DNA from: an uncultured bacterium
GTDB lineage: Bacteria > Bacteroidota > Bacteroidia > Bacteroidales > Paludibacteraceae
NCBI GenBank assembly: GCA_947074225.1
Contig: CAMTOX010000130.1
Span: 1-5,962, forward strand
Direction of reading: 5' to 3'
DNA: 5,962 nucleotides
How positions within the stretch are numbered: position 1 is the first letter of the stretch; each line of letters begins with the position of its first letter. This document shows positions 1 to 5,942 of the stretch, piece after piece. The notes below the pieces were generated by a model. The model saw only the letters and a program-made list of their open reading frames with translations. It did not search any database and was not told the origin of the DNA. The position numbers were made by a program, and so were the translations under genes.

Positions 1-631
1 TGCAGTTCACCATAGGCACTACCGTAGTCATGCAATCGGTAACTTTGGTGAGCATACGTCGGCCCAAAGCACCACCGGGGTGGTAGATGGCAAAGTTCTC
101 TGGACGGAACTCACGTTTCTCCATTAAACATACGGTTAGAGCATCGCCCATGACTAAGGCTGCCGTAGTAGAGGTAGTAGGGGCAAGGCCCATCTTGCAA
201 GCTTCGCGGTTAATGCCGATATCTAAAACAAGATCCGATTGCGAGGCAAGGGAAGATTTTACATTTCCCGTCATAGCAATGATTGGACACCCAATACGTT
301 TTAGAGGAGCAATAAGATTTAAAATCTCTTCGCTCTCACCACTATTAGAGATGATAATCACGATATCGCCTTTGGCCACCATGCCCAAATCGCCATGGAT
401 AGCTTCGGCAGCGTTCATAAAGATTGAGGGAGTGCCAGTAGATGCCATGGAGGCGGCAATTTTCTTTCCTATGATACCGGTTTTTCCTATTCCTGTCAGA
501 ACAACTTTTTGGTTGCTTCTATAAATTAAATCCACCACTTGCACCATCTCTTGACCAATGCGTGCACCTACAAGTTGTAATTCCGAAGCCTCCTGTGCAA
601 AGACCTCTTTACTGCGTTGAATAATATCCAT
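1..631 (-). CDS. kdsD: Arabinose-5-phosphate isomerase, KpsF/GutQ family (partial, C-terminus beyond window)
   Basis: This enzyme interconverts D-ribulose 5-phosphate and D-arabinose 5-phosphate, the first committed step of Kdo synthesis for lipopolysaccharide, in the cytoplasm. About 210 residues are visible, read from the ATG at 629-631. They form the SIS domain, with GIGKTG (47-52), HGDLGM (79-84), SNSGES (95-100), the APTTSTTAALVMGDAL stretch (150-165) and HPGGALGR (184-191). Lys50, His79, Glu102 and His184 line up, at a constant offset of 9, with the E. coli KdsD residues I recall as catalytic (Lys59, His88, Glu111, His193), so the enzyme should be active. The sequence breaks off where the tandem CBS domains should begin. 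The start codon lies 2 bases after the kdsA stop, which suggests translational coupling. A capsule-type or GutQ-type paralogue is possible, but the kdsA neighbour favours the housekeeping Kdo role. Confidence 0.95.
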   Translation of the reverse strand, partial: MDIIQRSKEVFAQEASELQLVGARIGQEMVQVVDLIYRSNQKVVLTGIGKTGIIGKKIAASMASTGTPSIFMNAAEAIHGDLGMVAKGDIVIIISNSGESEEILNLIAPLKRIGCPIIAMTGNVKSSLASQSDLVLDIGINREACKMGLAPTTSTTAALVMGDALTVCLMEKREFRPENFAIYHPGGALGRRMLTKVTDCMTTVVPMVNC

Positions 632-633
632 AA

Positions 634-1464
634 TTATCTTTTTACCCCTTTGGTAATATTGTCTATTGCTATAGCATGTTCAAGAATTGGTCTTATCTCG
701 CTTAGTCTGAGTTGATTTGCGGCATCGGAGAAAGCCTGTTCCGGATTCGGATGCACTTCGGCAAAGATAGCATCTACACCTACTGCCAAAGCGGCATTCA
801 TTAAATAAGGAACATAATCTCTGTTACCTCCTGTGGTGCTGCCATTGCCACCCGGCTTTTGTACGGAGTGGGTAGCATCAAAGACTACCGGATAACCATA
901 ACTGCGCATCTCTATAAGGCCTGTCATGTCGACAATAAGATTGTTATATCCGAACGATGAACCACGTTCGCATAGAAGAATCTGGTCGTTTCCTGCTTCG
1001 CAACACTTCTGTATCACCTGTTTCATGTCCCAAGGAGCCATAAATTGCCCCTTCTTAACATTTACAGCTCTTCCAGTCTTTGCTGCTGCCACAAGTAGGT
1101 CGGTTTGTCGGGCTAAGAATGCCGGAATCTGAATCATATCCACCACTGCGCCCACCTCATTACATTGCCAACTCTCATGCACATCGGTAACTACGGGAAC
1201 ATCGTAAATACTACGTACCTTTTCAAGAATCCGTAACCCTTCCGATAATCCTACACCACGTGGCGAGAATATACTTGAACGGTTGGCTTTGTCGAACGAC
1301 GATTTAAAGACGAAGTTTAATCTTAGCTCCTCACATATCTGTTTCAACGTTTCGGCCACCTCTAAACACATCTCCTCACTCTCTATGGCGCAAGGACCTG
1401 CTATCAGGGTAAAGCGGTTATTGCCGCCAATCTCAAATGCTTCGTTAATCTTGACTAATTTCAT
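634..1464 (-). CDS. kdsA: 3-deoxy-8-phosphooctulonate synthase (Kdo-8-P synthase), metal-dependent class
   Basis: It condenses phosphoenolpyruvate with arabinose 5-phosphate to give Kdo 8-phosphate, the step directly after KdsD, in the cytoplasm. The 276-residue length is normal for this TIM-barrel (DAHP synthase I/KdsA) family. Visible family motifs are IAGPCAIES (21-29), FKSSFDKANRSS (53-64), IQIPAFLARQTDLL (111-124), NVKKGQFMAPWD (135-146), FGYNNL (171-176), FDATHSVQ (195-202) and EVHPNPE (236-242). Cys25, His199, Glu236 and Asp247 match the metal ligands of Aquifex KdsA (Cys11, His185, Glu222, Asp233 from memory) with identical spacing of 174, 37 and 11 residues. This places it in the metal-dependent class rather than the E. 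coli type, which has Asn in place of the Cys. The gene lies 39 bases after the GH16-fold gene and 2 bases before kdsD. Confidence 0.97.
   Translation of the reverse strand: MKLVKINEAFEIGGNNRFTLIAGPCAIESEEMCLEVAETLKQICEELRLNFVFKSSFDKANRSSIFSPRGVGLSEGLRILEKVRSIYDVPVVTDVHESWQCNEVGAVVDMIQIPAFLARQTDLLVAAAKTGRAVNVKKGQFMAPWDMKQVIQKCCEAGNDQILLCERGSSFGYNNLIVDMTGLIEMRSYGYPVVFDATHSVQKPGGNGSTTGGNRDYVPYLMNAALAVGVDAIFAEVHPNPEQAFSDAANQLRLSEIRPILEHAIAIDNITKGVKR
762..790 (-). promoter_or_regulatory. Possible Bacteroidota promoter inside kdsA, facing kdsD
   Basis: On the minus strand, TTTG (790-787) is followed after 17 bases by TATCTTTG (769-762), which fits the Bacteroides TTTG / TAnnTTTG pattern for the primary sigma factor. 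It lies about 130 bases upstream of the kdsD start and would give that gene a second transcript. The bases also encode the conserved KdsA segment LAVGVDAIFAE, so the match may be coding coincidence. One match to the six fixed bases of the -7 element is expected by chance in a few kilobases. Confidence 0.2.
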
Positions 1465-1465
1465 G

Positions 1466-1488
1466 AACCTCTATATAGTGCCGAGGTT
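1466..1488 (-). other. Short inverted repeat just upstream of kdsA start
   Basis: In the 39-base gap before kdsA the minus strand carries AACCTC, an 11-base spacer and GAGGTT, ending one base before the ATG. The right arm contains GAGG, the only Shine-Dalgarno-like sequence here, although it is too close to the ATG to be an ideal ribosome site. A second, mutually exclusive 4-bp pairing (CGAG at 1496-1493 with CTCG at 1485-1482) uses part of the left arm. The stems are short and a chance origin is quite possible. Confidence 0.25.
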
Positions 1489-1503
1489 TTGACTCGACTT
1501 TGT

Positions 1504-2841
1504 TTATGCTACTTCAAACACTTCAATCCAATCTATCTCCATGTTACCCTCGCCACCTTTCTGTTGTTCAGAGATGAAAGAGTTTAAGATTGGATACATT
1601 GGATCTGAAGGAACGCCCTCAGAGGTACGGAATACCTCAAGGTTGTTGATATACCATATTAATTCTGTACCTGTCCACATAACAGAGTAGATAAAGAACT
1701 CACCTGGATTAATACCTGTTACGGTAGCTGTAGTATTAATAGTTTCAAATTTGCTTTGCCAGTGTACACCCACCTCAATCTTTTTGCCCGTACATTTACT
1801 TACGGTAATGACTGGAGCGTTCGATTCGCCTTTAAGGCTAAAGGTATGTGTAACCTCTTTAGAACCTGTGAAACGTATTTTTGCTGAGAAAATACCTCCT
1901 TTTTGGCATATAGCATTACGGCCATGAATAACATCGCCGGTGTACTCATACTCCTTCTCTACAAAACCTAAAGTAGGATCCCAAGCAGTAGCGTTTTTGG
2001 TCTCTTTTTTTATTGCTAGGTTTAATTTGCCATTGTGAACGAAGATGTTTTCGCCATCATTATTGGCTTGTTTCTCATTTATATGAGAGTAGTTTTGCTT
2101 TATCTCATCGGCTGGGTGGTGGAAACCAAAGTCCCAACGCGAAGCGTTTAAAGTGTTCCAATCAAACTGCTCCTCGAAGATGAGCTTCATCTTTGATATT
2201 AACTCTAAATCTTTAGCATTTATCTTATTGTAGAAGATAATATCTTCATTCTTACAAAGGTCGAAATAACGGTTCTCAATGGCTGCCTCTTCAGTGTTGT
2301 CCCAACGTTTAGCATCGGCCCAGAAAGCATTTCTCTTTTTGAACTCCTCGTTATTAATCTTCTCCTGAAGCTCTTTGTACTCTTTAAGTTTATATGAATC
2401 GTTGAAACGTAAATAAGTTTGGTACTCTTTACCTTTCTCATACTTCTTCATGCGTTGTAGCTCCTCCGACTCTTTTACAGCCGTAGGATTTCCCAACTTC
2501 TTGAAGTCGGCACTCTTCTCAAATTGTAAGAACTCCTTTAACTCTGGCGACTCCAATATACGGAAATATTCGGCCAGATGTTTATCTTTCTCAAGTTTCT
2601 CAAATTTCTTTGAGTCGCGATACTCTTCCGTATCTTTATACTTACGCGATTTGAGTGTGTTTTTAAGGTCTTTAAATTCCGGCGCTTTCACCTGCTCATA
2701 AAGAGCTAAATACTCCTGAAGTTCTTTGGAGTTTTTTACATTCTGATAGCGCTCATAAGTTTGTCTCAGTTCTACATACTTTGCTTCTGTTTTGGCAGTG
2801 CTCTGTAAACTGCCAAACATCTTTTTCCAAAATAGATTCAT
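1504..2841 (-). CDS. GH16-fold protein with repetitive helical N-terminal half; probable pseudoenzyme
   Basis: No named gene is recognised. Residues 1-20 contain no hydrophobic segment. An in-frame TAA lies five codons before the ATG (2854-2856), so no signal peptide has been missed and the protein should be cytoplasmic. Residues about 38-180 are rich in Lys, Glu, Tyr and Phe and form about ten degenerate units of 11-17 residues around the pattern xE(L/F/Y)K(E/D)(Y/L/F), for example SKELQEYLALYEQ, SPELKEFLQFEKS and YKLKEYKELQEK; they are predicted helical. Residues about 218-445 follow the laminarinase-like GH16 fold: LIFEEQFDWNTLNASRWDFG, NGKLNLAIKKE, GIFSAKIRF (316-324), YSVMWTGTELIWYINNLEVF and the closing strand MEIDWIEVF. 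Where active GH16 enzymes have ExDxxE, this protein has VITVSK (344-349), without the two catalytic Glu or the Asp. The late EID (435-437) belongs to the final strand, not the active site. A binding or structural role is inferred; the function is unknown. The gene lies 24 bases after the LOG gene and 39 before kdsA, probably in one transcript. Confidence 0.85.
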   Translation of the reverse strand: MNLFWKKMFGSLQSTAKTEAKYVELRQTYERYQNVKNSKELQEYLALYEQVKAPEFKDLKNTLKSRKYKDTEEYRDSKKFEKLEKDKHLAEYFRILESPELKEFLQFEKSADFKKLGNPTAVKESEELQRMKKYEKGKEYQTYLRFNDSYKLKEYKELQEKINNEEFKKRNAFWADAKRWDNTEEAAIENRYFDLCKNEDIIFYNKINAKDLELISKMKLIFEEQFDWNTLNASRWDFGFHHPADEIKQNYSHINEKQANNDGENIFVHNGKLNLAIKKETKNATAWDPTLGFVEKEYEYTGDVIHGRNAICQKGGIFSAKIRFTGSKEVTHTFSLKGESNAPVITVSKCTGKKIEVGVHWQSKFETINTTATVTGINPGEFFIYSVMWTGTELIWYINNLEVFRTSEGVPSDPMYPILNSFISEQQKGGEGNMEIDWIEVFEVA

Positions 2842-2865
2842 AGCTTTGCTGATTTAAAGTTTTGG

Positions 2866-3408
2866 TTATTGGTCAAGGTTTTTAATTGTCTCTTTACACG
2901 ATTCCAATGTTGGACAAACCACAAATAACTCACCCTCTGTTTGGTGTCCTAAATGGTTCTTTTCCATTGTCTCTATTTGCAGAAGTAATCCGCCATAGTA
3001 GTCATTACTATTTAAAATAAGTAATGCTTTATCGTGATAGCCCACTATTTTAGATGCCAAAACATCAAACAACTCGTCAAAGGTTCCATACCCTCCTGGC
3101 AATACAACAAATAGGTCGGCATACTCTTTCATCAGCGCTTTACGTTCGTTCATGTCCTCCACCACAAAGAGTTGATGTGGCAGTGCGCTCTCACGTCCCT
3201 TGTCGAGAATCATCTGAGGGATTACCCCAATGATTTCGCCATGGCTGTCGGCACAACCTTGTGCCACGCTATCCATCAATCCTCCTGTGGCACCACCATA
3301 AACCAAGCTATGTCCTTGTTGAGCTATGAAGCTTCCCAAGTTATAGGCCTCTTTACGATACTCCTCAGATACTGAAGAGCTGGATGCACAAAAAACGCAA
3401 ATATTCAT
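2866..3408 (-). CDS. LOG-family nucleotide 5'-monophosphate phosphoribohydrolase (TIGR00730 type)
   Basis: Proteins of this family hydrolyse nucleoside 5'-monophosphates, in characterised cases cytokinin riboside monophosphates or AMP, to free base and ribose 5-phosphate; many are misnamed lysine decarboxylase. The 180-residue length is typical. The Rossmann-like fold shows MNICVFCASSSSV at the N-terminus, GGATGGLMDSVA (38-49), NERKALM (87-93) and the signature PGGYGTFDEL (104-113). Arg89 and Glu112 have the same 23-residue spacing as the catalytic Arg and Glu of characterised LOG enzymes, so activity is likely. The true bacterial substrate cannot be read from the sequence. The start is preceded by an A-rich leader (GAAAAAAAAGATAAAG), a favourable translation context in Bacteroidota, just downstream of the inverted repeat at 3425-3452. 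Confidence 0.93.
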   Translation of the reverse strand: MNICVFCASSSSVSEEYRKEAYNLGSFIAQQGHSLVYGGATGGLMDSVAQGCADSHGEIIGVIPQMILDKGRESALPHQLFVVEDMNERKALMKEYADLFVVLPGGYGTFDELFDVLASKIVGYHDKALLILNSNDYYGGLLLQIETMEKNHLGHQTEGELFVVCPTLESCKETIKNLDQ

Positions 3409-3424
3409 CTTTATCTTTTTTTTC

Positions 3425-3452
3425 AGTGCACTCTCGCTAACGAGAGTGCACT
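3425..3452. repeat. Perfect 12-bp inverted repeat with 4-base loop between nfnB and the LOG gene
   Basis: AGTGCACTCTCG (3425-3436), the spacer CTAA and CGAGAGTGCACT (3441-3452) are perfectly complementary. Each arm also contains the 8-bp palindrome AGTGCACT, with the two copies starting exactly 20 bases apart. In the direction of the genes (minus strand) the stem is followed by G and eight A, not by a T-run, so it is not a canonical intrinsic terminator for the nfn transcript. In the plus direction it is followed by a T-rich stretch (TATTTATTCTTCTTT) and could stop antisense transcription. Alternatives are an RNA stability or processing hairpin, or a protein-binding site. The repeat itself is certain; its role is not. 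Confidence 0.85.
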
Positions 3453-3480
3453 TATTTATTCTTCTTTCAAAGGTTGTTGC

Positions 3481-4938
3481 TTACAACGCTCCGTTGCTAA
3501 TTTGCTCATGCATTGCTGCAGCAGCTCGGCGGCCATCGCCCATAGCAAGGATTACTGTTGCACCACCACGCACAATATCTCCTCCGGCAAAGATTACCGG
3601 TATAGAGCTCTGCATGGTCTCTTGGTTTACTTCAATAGTTCCCCAACGCGACATATTGATGCCTGGTAGTGAGCTTGGCACCAAAGGATTTGGCGATACT
3701 CCAACGCTAACAATTACCGTGTCTACATCAATAAGTTCCACTGCTCCTTCAATAGCTTTAGGCGAGCGACGTCCCGAAGCATCCGGTTCGCCCAACTCCA
3801 TTTTCTGTAACTCCATTTGGCACACACGTCCATGTTCGTTACCCATATAAGCCAATGGGTTATGCAGTGTCATAAACTCTACACCCTCTTCTTTAGCATG
3901 TTTCACCTCTTCCAAACGAGCAGGCATCTCTGCTTCGGAACGGCGGTAGATAATCATGGCACGTTCTGCACCTAAACGCTTGGCAGTACGAACAGAGTCC
4001 ATAGCGGTGTTACCACCACCAATAACAGCTACACGTTTGCCCTTGGTTATAGGGGTGTCAAAGCTGCTGTCTGAAGCGTGCATTAAGTTCACACGTGTTA
4101 AATATTCATTGGACGACATTACGCCAATCAAGTTCTCGCCAGGAATATTCATGAAGTTTGGTAGTCCGGCGCCACTTGCAACAAATAGTGCACGGTAACC
4201 CTGCTCGTTTAAATCTTCAAAGCTTATGGTCTTACCCACAATACAGTTCTTGATAAAACGCACGCCCATTTTTCTTAATATCTCTATTTCGACATCTACA
4301 ATGGCATTTGGCAAACGGAATTCAGGGATTCCATATTTTAGTACCCCACCAATTTCATGGAGTGCCTCGAAAACGGTTACCTCGTATCCAAGTTTTGCCA
4401 TATCGCCGGCAAAGCTCAATCCTGCAGGTCCCGAACCCACCACACCAATTTTTATTCCATTGCTTTGCAAACATTTTGGCACCGCTACTTCATGGTTCTC
4501 ACGTTCATAGTCGGCAGCAAAGCGTTCAAGATATCCAATGGCTACAGCCTCATGTTTCATCTTAACATGCATACATTTGGCCTCACATTGTTTCTCTTGT
4601 GGACAAACACGTCCGCACACAGCGGGCAATGCCGAAGTCTCTTTCAATGTTGCTGCTGCGGCTAAGAATTCGCCGCATTCAATATGTTTTATGAACTTAG
4701 GAATGTTAATACCTACAGGGCACCCCTCCATACAAGTAGGGTTGGCGCAGTCCAAACAGCGTTTCGCTTCATTTTGTGCCTGCTCCACGTTAAGTCCCAA
4801 ATTTACCTCTTCATTATTTTTGTTACGGTAATTGGCATCGAGTTCTGGCATATGTACACGCGTTAGTGCGGTACGTTCTTTAGCTTTCATGCTCTGACGC
4901 AACGCTTCGCGCCATGGTTCATTTCTATCTGCTAACAT
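3481..4938 (-). CDS. nfnB: NfnB-type large subunit, NADPH-binding Fe-S flavoprotein (GltD/GltA-like)
   Basis: Family proteins with an NfnA partner form a ferredoxin-dependent NADH:NADP oxidoreductase that uses flavin electron bifurcation (also called SudAB, sulfide dehydrogenase). This chain carries FAD, two [4Fe-4S] clusters and the NADP(H) site. The N-terminal cluster domain has Cys61, 64, 69 and 73 (CLDCANPTCMEGCP) and Cys108, 112, 118 and 122 (CGRVCPQEKQCEAKC). The FAD Rossmann motif is VVGSGPAG (166-173) with Glu191 ending the next strand. The NADPH motif is VIGGGNTAMD (305-314), with YRRSEAEMPAR (331-341) probably reading the 2'-phosphate, and the C-terminal FAD motif is GGDIVRGGATV (452-462). 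The 485-residue length is normal. It is often annotated as glutamate synthase small chain, but no large subunit is nearby and nfnA ends 23 bases upstream. The name rests on that pairing. Confidence 0.9.
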   Translation of the reverse strand: MLADRNEPWREALRQSMKAKERTALTRVHMPELDANYRNKNNEEVNLGLNVEQAQNEAKRCLDCANPTCMEGCPVGINIPKFIKHIECGEFLAAAATLKETSALPAVCGRVCPQEKQCEAKCMHVKMKHEAVAIGYLERFAADYERENHEVAVPKCLQSNGIKIGVVGSGPAGLSFAGDMAKLGYEVTVFEALHEIGGVLKYGIPEFRLPNAIVDVEIEILRKMGVRFIKNCIVGKTISFEDLNEQGYRALFVASGAGLPNFMNIPGENLIGVMSSNEYLTRVNLMHASDSSFDTPITKGKRVAVIGGGNTAMDSVRTAKRLGAERAMIIYRRSEAEMPARLEEVKHAKEEGVEFMTLHNPLAYMGNEHGRVCQMELQKMELGEPDASGRRSPKAIEGAVELIDVDTVIVSVGVSPNPLVPSSLPGINMSRWGTIEVNQETMQSSIPVIFAGGDIVRGGATVILAMGDGRRAAAAMHEQISNGAL

Positions 4939-4961
4939 AATAGATCTTAGTAAAAAGTAAA

Positions 4962-5774
4962 TTATAGGGCATTCTTAGCCTCTTGTTCCTCATCGCGGTA
5001 AGCCGATAAACGCATCAGCATCTCATCAAAATCTACCTGATGTGCATCGAACTCCGGTCCGTCCACACAGACAAACTTTGTTTTACCGCCCACAGTAACC
5101 CGGCAGGCTCCACACATACCGGTGCCATCTACCATAATGGTATTTAAAGATGCTACGGTAGGTATTTCATACCTTTCGGTGAGTTTGCTCACAAATTTCA
5201 TCATTACAGCAGGTCCAATAGTAACGCAAAGGTCAACATGTTCACGTTTAATAACGCTCTCTATGCCCTCTGTTACTAACCCTTTGGTACCGTAGCTACC
5301 ATCGTCGGTCATTACAATCACCTCGTCGGAGTGCTTGCGCATCTCTTCCTCCAAGATAACCAACTCTTTGGTACGTGCGGCAAGAACAGTAATAACTCTG
5401 TTTCCTGCCTTCTTAAGTGCCTCTACAATGGGTAGCAGTGGAGCAACTCCAACACCACCTCCAGCACATACTACTGTACCAAAGTTCTCTATATGGGTAG
5501 CTTTACCAAGTGGTCCCACAAGATCTAATATACTGTCGCCTACTTCTAAGGCGCACAACTTACGAGACGACACTCCCATTTGCTGAACAACTAAGGTGAT
5601 AGTACCTTTAGCTATATCAGAAGAAGCTATAGTCAAAGGGATTCGCTCTCCCTTTTCATCTACTCGTACAATGACAAAGTGCCCCGCTCTACGCGCTTTG
5701 GCTATTAACGGCGCCTCTATCTCTAACTCAACTACATTTGGAGAAAAATAACTTTTCCTTACAATTTTACTCAT
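4962..5774 (-). CDS. nfnA: NfnA-type small subunit, FAD and [2Fe-2S] NAD(H)-binding oxidoreductase
   Basis: This is the small partner of NfnB (also annotated as a sulfide/dihydroorotate dehydrogenase-like FAD/NAD-binding protein, relative of PyrK). It has a ferredoxin reductase layout: a FAD-binding barrel with RIPLTIAS (44-51), an NAD-binding domain with GGGVGVAPLLP (105-115) and DDGSYGTKGLVT (157-168), then a [2Fe-2S] site with DGTGMCGACR (216-225) and a later Cys. Cys221, Cys224 and Cys236 are the visible ligands. NfnA structures use an Asp as fourth ligand, and Asp216 or Asp238 would be candidates here. The 270-residue length is normal. It is the first gene of the run, with a candidate promoter about 40 bases upstream. 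The following nfnB begins 23 bases after its stop, so the two are co-transcribed and presumably make a heterodimer. A PyrK role is unlikely because no PyrD is adjacent. Confidence 0.92.
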   Translation of the reverse strand: MSKIVRKSYFSPNVVELEIEAPLIAKARRAGHFVIVRVDEKGERIPLTIASSDIAKGTITLVVQQMGVSSRKLCALEVGDSILDLVGPLGKATHIENFGTVVCAGGGVGVAPLLPIVEALKKAGNRVITVLAARTKELVILEEEMRKHSDEVIVMTDDGSYGTKGLVTEGIESVIKREHVDLCVTIGPAVMMKFVSKLTERYEIPTVASLNTIMVDGTGMCGACRVTVGGKTKFVCVDGPEFDAHQVDFDEMLMRLSAYRDEEQEAKNAL

Positions 5775-5810
5775 AGAATTGTATAATCTCTATTTAAAAA
5801 AATCAATTGA

Positions 5811-5818
5811 CAAAGATA
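5811..5818 (-). promoter_or_regulatory. Candidate -7 promoter element for the nfnA operon
   Basis: TATCTTTG on the minus strand matches the Bacteroidota primary-sigma -7 consensus TAnnTTTG at all fixed bases. It lies in an AT-rich gene-free stretch (5775-5962), with transcription expected to start near 5804 and a leader of roughly 30 bases before the nfnA ATG. No clear TTTG -33 element is present at the usual distance, so this is a partial match. No terminator, RNA gene or ORF was recognised in the rest of the stretch. Confidence 0.45.
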
Positions 5819-5829
5819 TAAAAAAGAGC

Positions 5830-5841
5830 CATTATATAATG
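5830..5841. repeat. 12-bp palindrome in the nfnA promoter spacer
   Basis: CATTATATAATG is a perfect palindrome lying 11 bases upstream of the -7 element, in the spacer where a repressor or activator dimer could bind. It is almost entirely A and T, in an AT-rich region, so chance is a real explanation. Confidence 0.3.
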
Positions 5842-5922
5842 CTTTATCACTCCTTTTTTCTACTTTAATATCATAAAACGGCGTTAATTATCTTTTTAAG
5901 CTCTTTTATCTATGAATAGTAT

Positions 5923-5942
5923 CTTGTTTTTGCTTGTTTTTG
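5923..5942. repeat. Tandem 10-bp direct repeat upstream of nfnA
   Basis: CTTGTTTTTG occurs twice without a gap (CAAAAACAAG on the strand of the genes), about 105 bases upstream of the candidate -7 element. A 10-base period places both copies on the same DNA face and gives phased A-tracts, which could bend DNA or bind a regulator. It may equally be simple low-complexity sequence. Confidence 0.4.

Noticed and set aside
87..524. Open reading frame on the plus strand (145 codons)
   Set aside because: It lies wholly antisense to kdsD, whose minus-strand protein has clear SIS-domain motifs; the plus-strand product resembles nothing and is a shadow frame.
1519..1545. EID in the C-terminal segment MEIDWIEVF read as the GH16 catalytic motif
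   Set aside because: It lies in the last ten residues of the protein and aligns with the closing strand (DYVRVY-type) of GH16 domains, far after the position of the catalytic strand.
2220..2441. Second minus-strand frame of 73 codons inside the GH16-fold gene
   Set aside because: It is out of frame within an intact longer gene with recognisable domain structure and repeats; no independent start signal was seen.
2866..3408. Lysine decarboxylase function for the LOG-family protein
   Set aside because: The PGGYGTFDEL signature and the Arg89/Glu112 pair belong to the phosphoribohydrolase family; the decarboxylase name is a historical misannotation, and no pyridoxal-phosphate site is present.
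3468..3475. AACCTTTG on the minus strand as a promoter for the LOG gene
   Set aside because: It misses one fixed base of the TAnnTTTG element and has no TTTG at a suitable distance; too weak to annotate.
3446..4866. Several overlapping plus-strand reading frames of 60-134 codons
   Set aside because: All but the first few bases lie antisense to nfnB, whose cluster and nucleotide-binding motifs are unmistakable; the frames overlap each other and show no domain.
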